Source of the DNA: Hyphomicrobiales bacterium
GTDB taxonomy: Bacteria; Pseudomonadota; Alphaproteobacteria; Rhizobiales; Xanthobacteraceae
Assembly: GCA_003140315.1 (NCBI GenBank)
Contig: PLJS01000215.1
Location: 1-32,002 of the forward strand
Direction of reading: 5' to 3'
DNA length: 32,002 nt
The position numbers and the translations under genes are program-made. Under the pieces are notes generated by a model. It saw only the letters and a list, made by a program, of their open reading frames with translations. It was not told where the DNA came from and made no database searches. Positions 8,150 to 15,528 of this stretch are shown piece by piece; position 1 is the stretch's first letter; the number at the start of each line of letters is the position of its first letter.

Positions 8150-9577
8150 ATGTATACGCAACTCGGGCTCTACATCGACGGCAAGTGGAACCACGGCAAC
8201 GGCGGTGGCGGCGAAGAGGTCATCAATCCGGCGACGCAGAAGCCGCTGGCGCATCTGCCGCATGCGACGGCGAGCGATCTCGACGCGGCGCTGGCGTCCG
8301 CCGAGAAGGGCTTCAAGCTGTGGAAGGTGAAGTCGGCCTATGACCGCGCCAAGGTGCTGCGCAAGGCCGCCGACCTGATGCGCGAGCGCGCCGATCACAT
8401 CGCGGGCGTGCTGGTGCAGGAACAGGGCAAGACTTTTGCTGAAGCCAAGGGCGAGGTCGTCACCTCCGCCGACATCATCGAATGGTTCGCCGAGGAAGGC
8501 CGCCGCTCCTATGGCCGCATCATCCCGAGCCGCAATCCGACGGTGCGGCAAATGGTCGTCACCGAGCCGGTCGGCGTGGTCGCGGCGTTCACGCCATGGA
8601 ATTTCCCGACGCTGACGCCGGCGCGCAAGATGGGTGCCGCGCTCGCGGCCGGCTGTTCGCTCATCATCAAGGCGTCGGAAGAGACGCCCGGCTCGTGCGT
8701 CGAGATGGTCAAGTGCTTCGAGGATGCGGGCCTGCCGGCCGGCGTGCTCAACCTCGTGTTCGGCGTGCCGGCGACGGTCTCCGAGCACCTGATCGCGTCG
8801 AACATCGTGCGCAAGATCTCGTTCACCGGCTCGGTGCCGGTCGGCAAGCATCTCGCCCAGCTCGCCGCCAAGGGAATGAAGCGCGCCACCATGGAGCTCG
8901 GCGGCCACTCGCCGGTCGTGGTGTTCGGCGATGCGGACCCCGAGAAGACCGCCGACACGATCTCGGCGTTCAAGTATCGCAACGCCGGCCAGGTCTGCAT
9001 CTCGCCGACGCGCTTCTACGTGCAGGAGGCGATCTACGACCGCTTCGTCAAGCGCTTCACCGACAACGCCAAGGCGATCAAGCTCGGCGACGGCATGGAC
9101 AAAGAGACCACGATGGGTCCGCTCGCCAATCCGCGCCGGCTCGACGCGATGGACACGTTCGTGGCGGACGCGAAGAACCGCGGCGGCAAGATCCAGACCG
9201 GCGGCAGCCGCTCCGGCAACCAGGGCTTCTTCTTCGAGCCGACCGTGATCACCGATATCCCGGACGACTCCAAGATCATGACCGAGGAGCCGTTCGGACC
9301 TCTTGCTCCCATTGTTACTTTCAAGACCTTCGACGAGGTGGTGCAGCGCGCGAACTCGCTGGAGTTCGGCCTTGCGGCTTACACCTTCACGTCGAACCCC
9401 AAGACCGCCACCGCGATCGGCGATGCGCTCCAGTCCGGCATGGTCGGCGTAAACAGCGTCGCGATCTCGACGCCGGAGACGCCGTTTGGCGGCATCAAGG
9501 ACTCCGGCTACGGCCACGAGGGCGGCATCGAAGGGCTCGAGGTCTACATGAATAAGAAGTTCATCGCGCAGGCGTAA
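8150..9577 (+). CDS. NAD(P)-dependent aldehyde dehydrogenase (succinate-semialdehyde dehydrogenase-like)
   Basis: A 475-aa cytoplasmic enzyme of the ALDH superfamily, oxidising an aldehyde to its acid. Cofactor and substrate elements are in order: AAFTPWNFPTLTPARK (about 145-160), FTGSVPVGKHL (about 224-234), catalytic Glu249 in MELGGHSP, nucleophile Cys283 in NAGQVCISPTRF, and EEPFGPLAP (about 380). The 34-residue Glu-Cys spacing is standard. NAGQVC and the C-terminal GIKDSGYGHEGG fit the GabD/medium-chain semialdehyde group rather than the CoA-acylating group, but substrate is not decided by these motifs. It starts at the ATG at 8150 behind an AAGGCGAGGA ribosome site, 67 bp after the NIPSNAP gene, and is followed by palindromic repeats. 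Confidence 0.92.
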   Translation: MYTQLGLYIDGKWNHGNGGGGEEVINPATQKPLAHLPHATASDLDAALASAEKGFKLWKVKSAYDRAKVLRKAADLMRERADHIAGVLVQEQGKTFAEAKGEVVTSADIIEWFAEEGRRSYGRIIPSRNPTVRQMVVTEPVGVVAAFTPWNFPTLTPARKMGAALAAGCSLIIKASEETPGSCVEMVKCFEDAGLPAGVLNLVFGVPATVSEHLIASNIVRKISFTGSVPVGKHLAQLAAKGMKRATMELGGHSPVVVFGDADPEKTADTISAFKYRNAGQVCISPTRFYVQEAIYDRFVKRFTDNAKAIKLGDGMDKETTMGPLANPRRLDAMDTFVADAKNRGGKIQTGGSRSGNQGFFFEPTVITDIPDDSKIMTEEPFGPLAPIVTFKTFDEVVQRANSLEFGLAAYTFTSNPKTATAIGDALQSGMVGVNSVAISTPETPFGGIKDSGYGHEGGIEGLEVYMNKKFIAQA

Positions 9578-9589
9578 CTCGGTGCCATA

Positions 9590-9703
9590 CCTCCCCGCCG
9601 TCGGGGAGGTCGACGCGCGTAGCGCGGCGGGTGGGGTCTTCCTTCACGAGAACCCCACCCCCGACTGCCTTCGGCAGTCGGACCCTCCCCCTTCGGGGGA
9701 GGG
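9590..9703. repeat. Cluster of three palindromes after the aldehyde dehydrogenase
   Basis: Three hairpins lie in the 139-bp gap before the histidine phosphatase gene. CCTCCCC/GGGGAGG pairs 9590-9596 with 9603-9609. CCGACTGCC/GGCAGTCGG pairs 9661-9669 with 9673-9681 over TTC. CCCTCCCCC/GGGGGAGGG pairs 9683-9691 with 9695-9703 over TTC. The spacer contains GTGGGGTC and its inverse, giving the whole block an inverted-repeat plan. Any of these could stop transcription from the ALDH gene. The arrangement is that of a dispersed intergenic repeat. Confidence 0.65.
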
Positions 9704-9716
9704 ATAAGGAAGATCA

Positions 9717-10328
9717 ATGACCCAAGTTGTCGACCTGCTCGGCTATGACCGCATCGCCGAGCTTGCCTCTGCGCTTCCCTTCGCGCCGACGCGCGAAAAA
9801 TTCATCTTCGTGCGCCACGGCGAGACCGAAGGGAACCGCACGCGCCATTACCAGATGCCGCATACACCGCTGAACGAGACCGGCGAAGGCCAGGCGGCAG
9901 TCGCCGCCAAACTGCTGGCGAAGACCCGCATCGGCAGACTGGTCGCGAGCCCGATGGCGCGCGCCTGGCGCACCGCAAACCTGGTCGCGGCCGGGCACCG
10001 CATCCATCCAGAGGTGGACGGCGCGTTGAGCGAACGCTTCTATGTGAGCCTGTGGGACACACCGATCCAGGGCGAATTCAACTGGAACTGGGACCCTGAC
10101 GGCTGCGAGCCGCTCGCGACCTTCGTGCACCGCGCCGCCTGCAGCGTCATGCGCATCCTCGCCGACGACACGGGCGACGGCGAGACCGTCATCGTGGCGC
10201 ATGGCGGCATCTTGCTGGTCGTCTGCGCGCTCACCGGCGCGACGCTCGAGAATACGCAGCGCCGCAATGCCGTGCCGCTGCGGTTTGAACGGACGGATGG
10301 AACGTGGCACGTTTCGCCGATCGCGTGA
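9717..10328 (+). CDS. Histidine phosphatase family protein
   Basis: A 203-aa cytoplasmic protein of the branch-1 histidine phosphatase (phosphoglycerate-mutase-like) superfamily. The phosphorylated His34 lies in the hallmark FVRHGETEGNR. Supporting elements are the phosphate-binding Arg of ASPMARAWRTA (about 79-89), an acid residue in ALSERFY, and the second catalytic His162 in VAHGGIL. The substrate could be a phosphosugar, cofactor precursor or other phosphoester. It starts 13 nt after the preceding repeat with an AAGGAAG ribosome site. It ends 5 to 11 nt before the TPP-enzyme gene, depending on which GTG begins that gene. It therefore looks like the first gene of the operon running to 17006, where its role is unclear. 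Confidence 0.88.
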   Translation: MTQVVDLLGYDRIAELASALPFAPTREKFIFVRHGETEGNRTRHYQMPHTPLNETGEGQAAVAAKLLAKTRIGRLVASPMARAWRTANLVAAGHRIHPEVDGALSERFYVSLWDTPIQGEFNWNWDPDGCEPLATFVHRAACSVMRILADDTGDGETVIVAHGGILLVVCALTGATLENTQRRNAVPLRFERTDGTWHVSPIA

Positions 10329-10333
10329 GGTGA

Positions 10334-12121
10334 GTGCCGGTGACCGACCCTTCAGCCGTCGAACGCCCCCTGCCCTCCGGCGCGAATGCGCCCGCGTTCG
10401 GCAGCGATGTCGTGGCCGAGACGCTGCGCGCGCTCGACATTCCTTACATCGCGCTCAATCCCGGCGCGAGCTATCGCGGCTTGCATGACAGCATCGTCAA
10501 TTATCTCGGCAACACGCGGCCGCAGATGCTGCTCTGCCTGCACGAGGAAAGCGCGGTCGCGATCGCGCACGGCTATGCCAAGGTCACCGGGCGCGCGATG
10601 GCGGCCGCCGTCCACTCAAACGTAGGCCTGATGCACGCCACCATGGCGATCTTCAACGCCTGGTGCGATCGTCTGCCGGTGATCGTGCTCGGCGCGACCG
10701 GTCCGGTCGACGCGATGAAACGCCGGCCGTGGATCGACTGGATCCATACCGCGCGCGACCAGGGCGCGCTCGTCCGTCCCTACACCAAATGGGACGATCA
10801 ACCGGCCTCGCCAGGAGCTGCGCGCGAGGCCTTGATGCGCGCGTATTGGCTCGCGCATGCGGCGCCGATGGGCCCGGTCTACGTGAACCTCGACGCCGAG
10901 ATGCAGGAGGCGAAACTTCCCGAGCAGCTCACCCCGCTCGACGCGGCGCGATTTACGCCGCCCGTGACATCGGCCGCGCCCGGGGATGTTCTGGCGCAGG
11001 CGGCCGCCATGTTGCAGGCGGCGAAAGCGCCGGTGATCCTTGTCGGCCGGGCCTCGCGCGACCTCACGGCCTGGAACGCTCGCGTCGCGCTCGCCGAGGC
11101 GCTCGATGCCCGCGCGATCACCTGCCTGAAGACAGCGGCGGGCTTCCCGACCGATCATCCGCTCCACGCCGGGCCGCCGTCGGTCATCGCGCCGGTCGGG
11201 AACGCAGCCGCGGCGATCAAGGCGGCTGACGTGATCCTCAGTCTCGACTGGATCGACCTTGCCGGCACCTTGAGGTCCGTGTTCGGCACCGAAGCGCCGG
11301 GCGCGAAGATCATCCAGGTCTCGATCGATCACCACGTGCACAACGGCTGGAGCATGGACCACCAGGCCCTGCCTCCGGTCGACCTGTTCATCGCGGCCGA
11401 CCCCGACCCGGTGGTGCCGGCGCTGGTCGCGCAGATGCGCGCGACCGCTAAACCGCGCATCGTCAGGGATCAAGCCGTCGCCGAAAAGCCCCTCCCCGAT
11501 GCCCCGCTGACGGTTGAACATCTCGCGCGCGCGCTGCGCGGCGCCGTCGGGGAGCGCCTCTGCGCGCTCACGCATCTCCCGCTATCCTGGAATGGCGCGT
11601 GGTGGCCGTTCCGTCATCCGCTCGACTTCCTGGGATCGGACGGCGGCGGCGGCCTTGGTGCGGGTCCCGGCGTCACCGTCGGCGCCGCGCTCGCGCTGAA
11701 GGGAACCGGCCGGCTACCGATCGGCATCTGCGGCGACGGCGATTTCCTGATGGGCGTAACCGCGCTTTGGACGGCGACGCACTACCGCATTCCGCTGCTG
11801 ATCGTCGTCGCGAACAATCGCTCATTCTACAATGACGAAGTGCACCAGGAGCGCGTCGCGCGCATGCGCGGCCGGCCGGTCGAGAACAAATGGATCGGCC
11901 AACGCATCGCCGATCCCGACATCGACGTTGCCGCCCTCGCGCGCGCGCAAGGCGCGCTCGGCTTTGGGCCTGTGGAAGACGCGAGCAAGCTCGCCGGCAC
12001 GTTTGCCGAGGCGATCGCGGCGGTCGAGAACGGCGCGGTCGCGGTGGTCGACGTGCGCGTCGAGCCCGGCTATACGCCGGCGATGACAGCCGCCGTGTCG
12101 AACGCCGAGAGGAAGGCGTGA
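10334..12121 (+). CDS. Thiamine-diphosphate-dependent enzyme (acetolactate synthase/benzoylformate decarboxylase superfamily)
   Basis: About 595 aa with the three-domain plan of TPP-dependent decarboxylases and synthases. The N-terminal PYR domain carries the cofactor-activating Glu in LHEESAVAIAHGYAK (Glu71/72). A central Rossmann-like domain (about 200-345) includes PVILVGRASRDL. The C-terminal PP domain holds the TPP/Mg motif from GDG467-469 to NN494-495. The family acts on 2-oxo acids by decarboxylation or carboligation. Position among importer and dehydrogenase genes favours a decarboxylase or lyase making an aldehyde, but that is inference. Start codons are GTG at 10334 or 10340; the second is better spaced from GAGG. 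The stop overlaps the next ATG by one base (TGATG). Confidence 0.88.
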   Translation: MPVTDPSAVERPLPSGANAPAFGSDVVAETLRALDIPYIALNPGASYRGLHDSIVNYLGNTRPQMLLCLHEESAVAIAHGYAKVTGRAMAAAVHSNVGLMHATMAIFNAWCDRLPVIVLGATGPVDAMKRRPWIDWIHTARDQGALVRPYTKWDDQPASPGAAREALMRAYWLAHAAPMGPVYVNLDAEMQEAKLPEQLTPLDAARFTPPVTSAAPGDVLAQAAAMLQAAKAPVILVGRASRDLTAWNARVALAEALDARAITCLKTAAGFPTDHPLHAGPPSVIAPVGNAAAAIKAADVILSLDWIDLAGTLRSVFGTEAPGAKIIQVSIDHHVHNGWSMDHQALPPVDLFIAADPDPVVPALVAQMRATAKPRIVRDQAVAEKPLPDAPLTVEHLARALRGAVGERLCALTHLPLSWNGAWWPFRHPLDFLGSDGGGGLGAGPGVTVGAALALKGTGRLPIGICGDGDFLMGVTALWTATHYRIPLLIVVANNRSFYNDEVHQERVARMRGRPVENKWIGQRIADPDIDVAALARAQGALGFGPVEDASKLAGTFAEAIAAVENGAVAVVDVRVEPGYTPAMTAAVSNAERKA

Positions 12122-12975
12122 TGGCAGTCACGCGCCTCGCCGACCAGGTCCCCCGCGCGCAATCCGCCGCGCCGATCCTCGTCGTCGATGACATCGTGAA
12201 AAGCTTCGAGACGCCGGACGGTACCGTCACGGCCGTCGATCACATCTCGTTCGACGTCGCACCGGGCGAATTCCTCGCCGTCATCGGCCCGTCCGGCTGC
12301 GGCAAGTCCACCCTGTTCAACATCATCGGCGGACTGATCGAGGGCTATCGGGGCCGCGTCGCGGTCGCGGGCGAGACCGTGCGCGGCCCGCACGCTTCGA
12401 TCGGCATGGTGTTCCAGGAGGAGTCGACGTTTCCGTGGCGCACCGTCGTGGAAAACGTCGCCTTCCCGCTCGAAATCGCCGGCATGGCGAAAGCGCAGCG
12501 CATCGAGCGCGCGCGGCATTTCATCGATCTCGTCGGGCTGACCGGCTTCGAGCGGCGTTACCCGGCCGAACTCTCCGGCGGCATGCGCCAGCGGGTCGCG
12601 ATCGCGCGCACGCTCGCCTCCGAGCCGAAGATCCTGCTGATGGACGAGCCGTTCGGCGCGCTCGACGAGCAGACGCGGCTGCTGCTCGGCGACAAGGTGC
12701 TGGCGATCCAGCACCAGCTCAAACAGACCTGCCTGCTCATCACCCACAACATCACCGAGGCCGTGCAGCTCGCCGACCGCGTTCTGGTGATGACCTATCG
12801 GCCCGGCAAGGTGAAACGCATGGTCGCGATCGAGCTGCCGCGCCCGCGTTCCTCCGAGATCGTATCGAGCGACGCGTTCGGGCGCAGCGTCGCGCAAATC
12901 TGGGGGGATCTCCGCGAGGAGGCGAGCCGCGGCATGCGCGACGACGAGCGGCATATCGCGGAGCACCTCTCATGA
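12121..12975 (+). CDS. SsuB/TauB-type ABC transporter ATP-binding protein
   Basis: A 284-aa ATPase of the nitrate/sulfonate/taurine/pyrimidine-precursor importer family. Walker A is GPSGCGKST (about 57-65), the signature is LSGGMRQ (about 151-157), Walker B is LLMDEPFGALDEQ, and the switch His lies in ITHNITEA. The Q-loop reads MVFQEESTFPWRTV, typical of this family. Residues about 1-20 are an unstructured extension before the ABC domain. The ATG at 12121 overlaps the stop of the TPP gene (TGATG), and its own stop overlaps the first permease start (ATGA). This arrangement indicates translational coupling along the operon. Confidence 0.92.
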   Translation: MAVTRLADQVPRAQSAAPILVVDDIVKSFETPDGTVTAVDHISFDVAPGEFLAVIGPSGCGKSTLFNIIGGLIEGYRGRVAVAGETVRGPHASIGMVFQEESTFPWRTVVENVAFPLEIAGMAKAQRIERARHFIDLVGLTGFERRYPAELSGGMRQRVAIARTLASEPKILLMDEPFGALDEQTRLLLGDKVLAIQHQLKQTCLLITHNITEAVQLADRVLVMTYRPGKVKRMVAIELPRPRSSEIVSSDAFGRSVAQIWGDLREEASRGMRDDERHIAEHLS

Positions 12976-13736
12976 CCGGCCGCGCGACGCGCACGTTCGT
13001 GCCCTTCGCGCTCGGCTTCGGTACGCTCGTCCTGTTCACGCTCGCGCTCGAGGCGCTGATCCGCGCAGGGCTCGTCAACCGCTTCATCGTGCCGCTGCCT
13101 TCGCAGATCGCCGGCGCGTTCGGCCGCGTGATCGCCGAGGAAGACATCCCGCACCGCTTCCTTGTGACGGCCCGGGAGTCGCTTTGGGCGGCGCTCCTGC
13201 TCGCCCTGTTCGGCATCGGCTTTGGCGTTCTGCTCTATCGCGTGCGGCTGTTGCGCGAGGCGACCGAGACCTGGGTCGCGGCACTCGCCTCCGCGCCGAC
13301 CGTGCTGATGTATCCCCTGTTTCTCGTGATCTTCGGGCGTAGCGAGACGACCATCATCATGATGGGCTTCGTCGCCGGCGTGCCGGCCGTGATCCTGAAG
13401 ACGATAGAGGGGCTCGCCGGCACGCGGCGCGTGCTCATCGACGTCGGGCGCAGCTTCAAGCTCTCCGAGGTGCAGCTGTTCTGGAAGATATTGCTCCCGG
13501 CGGCACTGCCGACGATCTTCGTGGGCTTGCGCCTCGGCATGATCTTCGCGCTGATCAACATCGTCGGCGTCGAGTTTCTCATCAATTTCGGCGGGCTCGG
13601 CCAGCTCATCAACGATCTCGCCGAGCGCTACGACCTGCCCGGCACCTATGCGGCGATCTGCTTCGTCATCCTGGTCAGCGTCGTGTTCTTCTTCCTCACC
13701 GATCGGATCGAGCGATGGCTGAGACCGGTCGCCTGA
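12972..13736 (+). CDS. SsuC/TauC-type ABC transporter permease 1
   Basis: A 254-aa inner-membrane permease of the BPD_transp_1 family with about six hydrophobic segments (for example 13-31, 73-92, 106-126, 195-215 and 230-247). The cytoplasmic EAA-type loop lies near 150-180 (DVGRSFKLSEVQLFWKILLP), where it would dock to the ATPase. It starts at the ATG overlapping the ATPase stop. The final 22 bp overlap the start of a second, different permease. Two distinct permeases imply a heterodimeric channel, whereas SsuC or TauC normally homodimerise. Confidence 0.9.
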   Translation: MTGRATRTFVPFALGFGTLVLFTLALEALIRAGLVNRFIVPLPSQIAGAFGRVIAEEDIPHRFLVTARESLWAALLLALFGIGFGVLLYRVRLLREATETWVAALASAPTVLMYPLFLVIFGRSETTIIMMGFVAGVPAVILKTIEGLAGTRRVLIDVGRSFKLSEVQLFWKILLPAALPTIFVGLRLGMIFALINIVGVEFLINFGGLGQLINDLAERYDLPGTYAAICFVILVSVVFFFLTDRIERWLRPVA

Positions 13737-14503
13737 TCGCGCCCGCGGCGCCCCCGATCGCGCCGGTGACGCTCGTGCGCGTCGCGATCATCGTTTTCGT
13801 GCTGCTCTTCTGGGAGGCGATCGCGCGGTCGGGGCTTTTGTTCCGCGACGTCGTGCCGCCGCTGACCGTTATCGGGCAGGCGTTGATCGCGCTGCTCGCC
13901 GAGACTGACTACTACCGGCACCTTGGCGTCACGGCGGGTGAGATCGCGATCGCGCTCGGCGTTGGCGGCGTCACCGGCCTCGCCGTCGGCGTCCTGCTCG
14001 GCGGCAGCCGCCTACTCGCGCGCGCCTTCGAGCCGTATCTCTATTATCTCGGGCCGACGCCGAAGATCATCTTCTTTCCGATCATGATCATGTGGTTCGG
14101 CGTCGGCCCCGGATCGAAGATCGCAATGGGCGTGATCTCGTGCTTCTTCCCTCTGGCGCTGAGCGCGGCCGCCGGGATGCGGCAGATCGATCAGGTGCTG
14201 ATCAAGGTCGGCCGCAGCTTCCGCGCCGGCACCTGGGCGATGGTGACGAAGATCTATCTGCCGGCGATGCGCGCGCCGGTCGTCAATGGCGTGCGCCTCG
14301 GCCTCGGCGTCGCGATCATCGGCACGCTGCTGGCCGAGACCAAGCTGTCCAATCGCGGCGTCGGGTTCCTCATCATCAACGCCTATTCGACCTTCAACAT
14401 GCCGCGCATGTATGCTCTGCTCATCGTGGTGTTCGTGCTGTCGATCGGCGCCAATGCGCTGATCGGGAGGCTCGGGGGCGTCGATCAGATCAAACGCGCA
14501 TAG
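13715..14503 (+). CDS. SsuC/TauC-type ABC transporter permease 2
   Basis: A 262-aa inner-membrane permease, a second BPD_transp_1 protein. It has the conserved segment LYYLGPTPKIIFFPIMIMWFG (about 110-130) and the EAA-like docking loop KVGRSFRAGTWAMVTKIYLP (about 163-182). It begins inside the 3' end of permease 1 (22-bp overlap). It is followed by a 74-bp spacer with a palindromic repeat before the binding-protein gene, so all importer components lie in one transcription unit. Confidence 0.9.
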   Translation: MAETGRLIAPAAPPIAPVTLVRVAIIVFVLLFWEAIARSGLLFRDVVPPLTVIGQALIALLAETDYYRHLGVTAGEIAIALGVGGVTGLAVGVLLGGSRLLARAFEPYLYYLGPTPKIIFFPIMIMWFGVGPGSKIAMGVISCFFPLALSAAAGMRQIDQVLIKVGRSFRAGTWAMVTKIYLPAMRAPVVNGVRLGLGVAIIGTLLAETKLSNRGVGFLIINAYSTFNMPRMYALLIVVFVLSIGANALIGRLGGVDQIKRA

Positions 14504-14551
14504 CGCATGATCCCGAAAAGTGGGAACCGGTTTTCGGACAAGATCATGCGC
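14503..14551. repeat. 49-bp nested palindrome of the GCATGATC repeat family
   Basis: GCGCATGATC (14503-14512) pairs perfectly with GATCATGCGC (14542-14551). Nested inside, CCGAAAA pairs with TTTTCGG around GTGGGAACCGG. This GCATGATC...GAAAAGTGGGAACCGGTTTTC...GATCATGC pattern is a well-known dispersed intergenic element in Hyphomicrobiales. It sits between the second permease and the binding-protein gene of the same operon, where an mRNA hairpin could change message stability or the ratio of downstream product. It starts inside the permease stop codon. Confidence 0.8.
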
Positions 14552-14577
14552 AAAGAAAATCCAATGGGAGGTCCGAC

Positions 14578-15528
14578 ATGAAACGCCTGACGATCCTGGT
14601 GGCTGCCGCTCTTGCGCTCGCGGCGCCGCCGGCCTGGTCCGCCGATCAGCTCAAGGCCACGCTCGGCCAGCGCGGCAATTGGGACACCGCGGTGATCCAC
14701 CTCGGCACCAAAGCCGGCATCTTCAAGAAACACGATCTCGAGATCGAGACGGTGTACACCTCGGGCAGCGGCGAGACGCTGCAGCCGGTGATCGCCGGCA
14801 GCGTCGATCTCGGCTTCGCGGTCGGCACGCTCGGCGCGATGGCGGCCTACGCGAAGGGCGCGCCGGTGCGCATCATCGGCGCCGAGGCGACCGGGGCCGC
14901 CGACTACTGGTACGCCAAGACGTCCTCGCCGATCAAAACGCTGAAGGACACCGACGGACACACGATCGCGTTCTCGACCAACGGCTCGTCCACGCAGTCG
15001 ATCGTGCGCGCGTTCATCAGCGAGAACAAGCTGACCGCGAAACCGATGTCCACGGGCAATCCATCGGCGACGCTCACCGCCGTGATGACCGATCAGGTCG
15101 ATGTCGGCTGGGCCTCGCCGCCGTTCGGGCTGAAGGAGATCGATGCCGGGCAGATCCGCGTGGTGGCGAAGGCAACCGATGCGGCGATCGTGCGCGGGCA
15201 GACCATCCGGGTGATCGTCGCGAATACCGACGCGCTCGCCAAGCGCCGGGACGTGATCGCGCGATTCATGCAGGCTTATCGTGAATCCATCGACTACATG
15301 TACAGCGACAATCCGCAGGTCATCAAAGACTATGCGGAATTCGTCGGCGTGCCGGAGTCGGTCGCCAAGCGAGTGCGCGACGACTTCTTTCCAAAGGCGC
15401 TGATCTGGCCGGACGAGATCAAGGGCATCGACACGCTGATGCCGGAGGCCGTGACGCTGAAGTTCATTCCGGAGCCGCTGACGCCGGCGCAGCTTTCCGA
15501 GCTGATCCAGATTCAGGGGAAGAAATGA
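14578..15528 (+). CDS. NMT1/SsuA-type ABC transporter substrate-binding protein
   Basis: A 316-aa periplasmic solute receptor of the NMT1/THI5-like, SsuA/TauA-type family. Residues 1-22 form a classical Sec signal (MKRLTI, hydrophobic core, ending AWSA). The mature protein opens with KATLGQRGNWDTAVIHLG, and then has AGIFKKHDLEIE, GSVDLGFAVGTLG and a second lobe with DQVDVGWASPPFG. The ATG at 14578 has GGGAGGT upstream. The stop overlaps the aldehyde dehydrogenase start (ATGA). The family binds sulfonates, nitrate, thiamine precursors, aromatic acids and others, and the ligand here is not predictable by eye. Confidence 0.9.
   Translation: MKRLTILVAAALALAAPPAWSADQLKATLGQRGNWDTAVIHLGTKAGIFKKHDLEIETVYTSGSGETLQPVIAGSVDLGFAVGTLGAMAAYAKGAPVRIIGAEATGAADYWYAKTSSPIKTLKDTDGHTIAFSTNGSSTQSIVRAFISENKLTAKPMSTGNPSATLTAVMTDQVDVGWASPPFGLKEIDAGQIRVVAKATDAAIVRGQTIRVIVANTDALAKRRDVIARFMQAYRESIDYMYSDNPQVIKDYAEFVGVPESVAKRVRDDFFPKALIWPDEIKGIDTLMPEAVTLKFIPEPLTPAQLSELIQIQGKK

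Noticed and set aside
8072-9517. A 481-aa minus-strand open frame antisense to the aldehyde dehydrogenase
   Set aside because: The plus-strand frame has full ALDH motifs. The antisense product is low-complexity Arg/Ala/His sequence.
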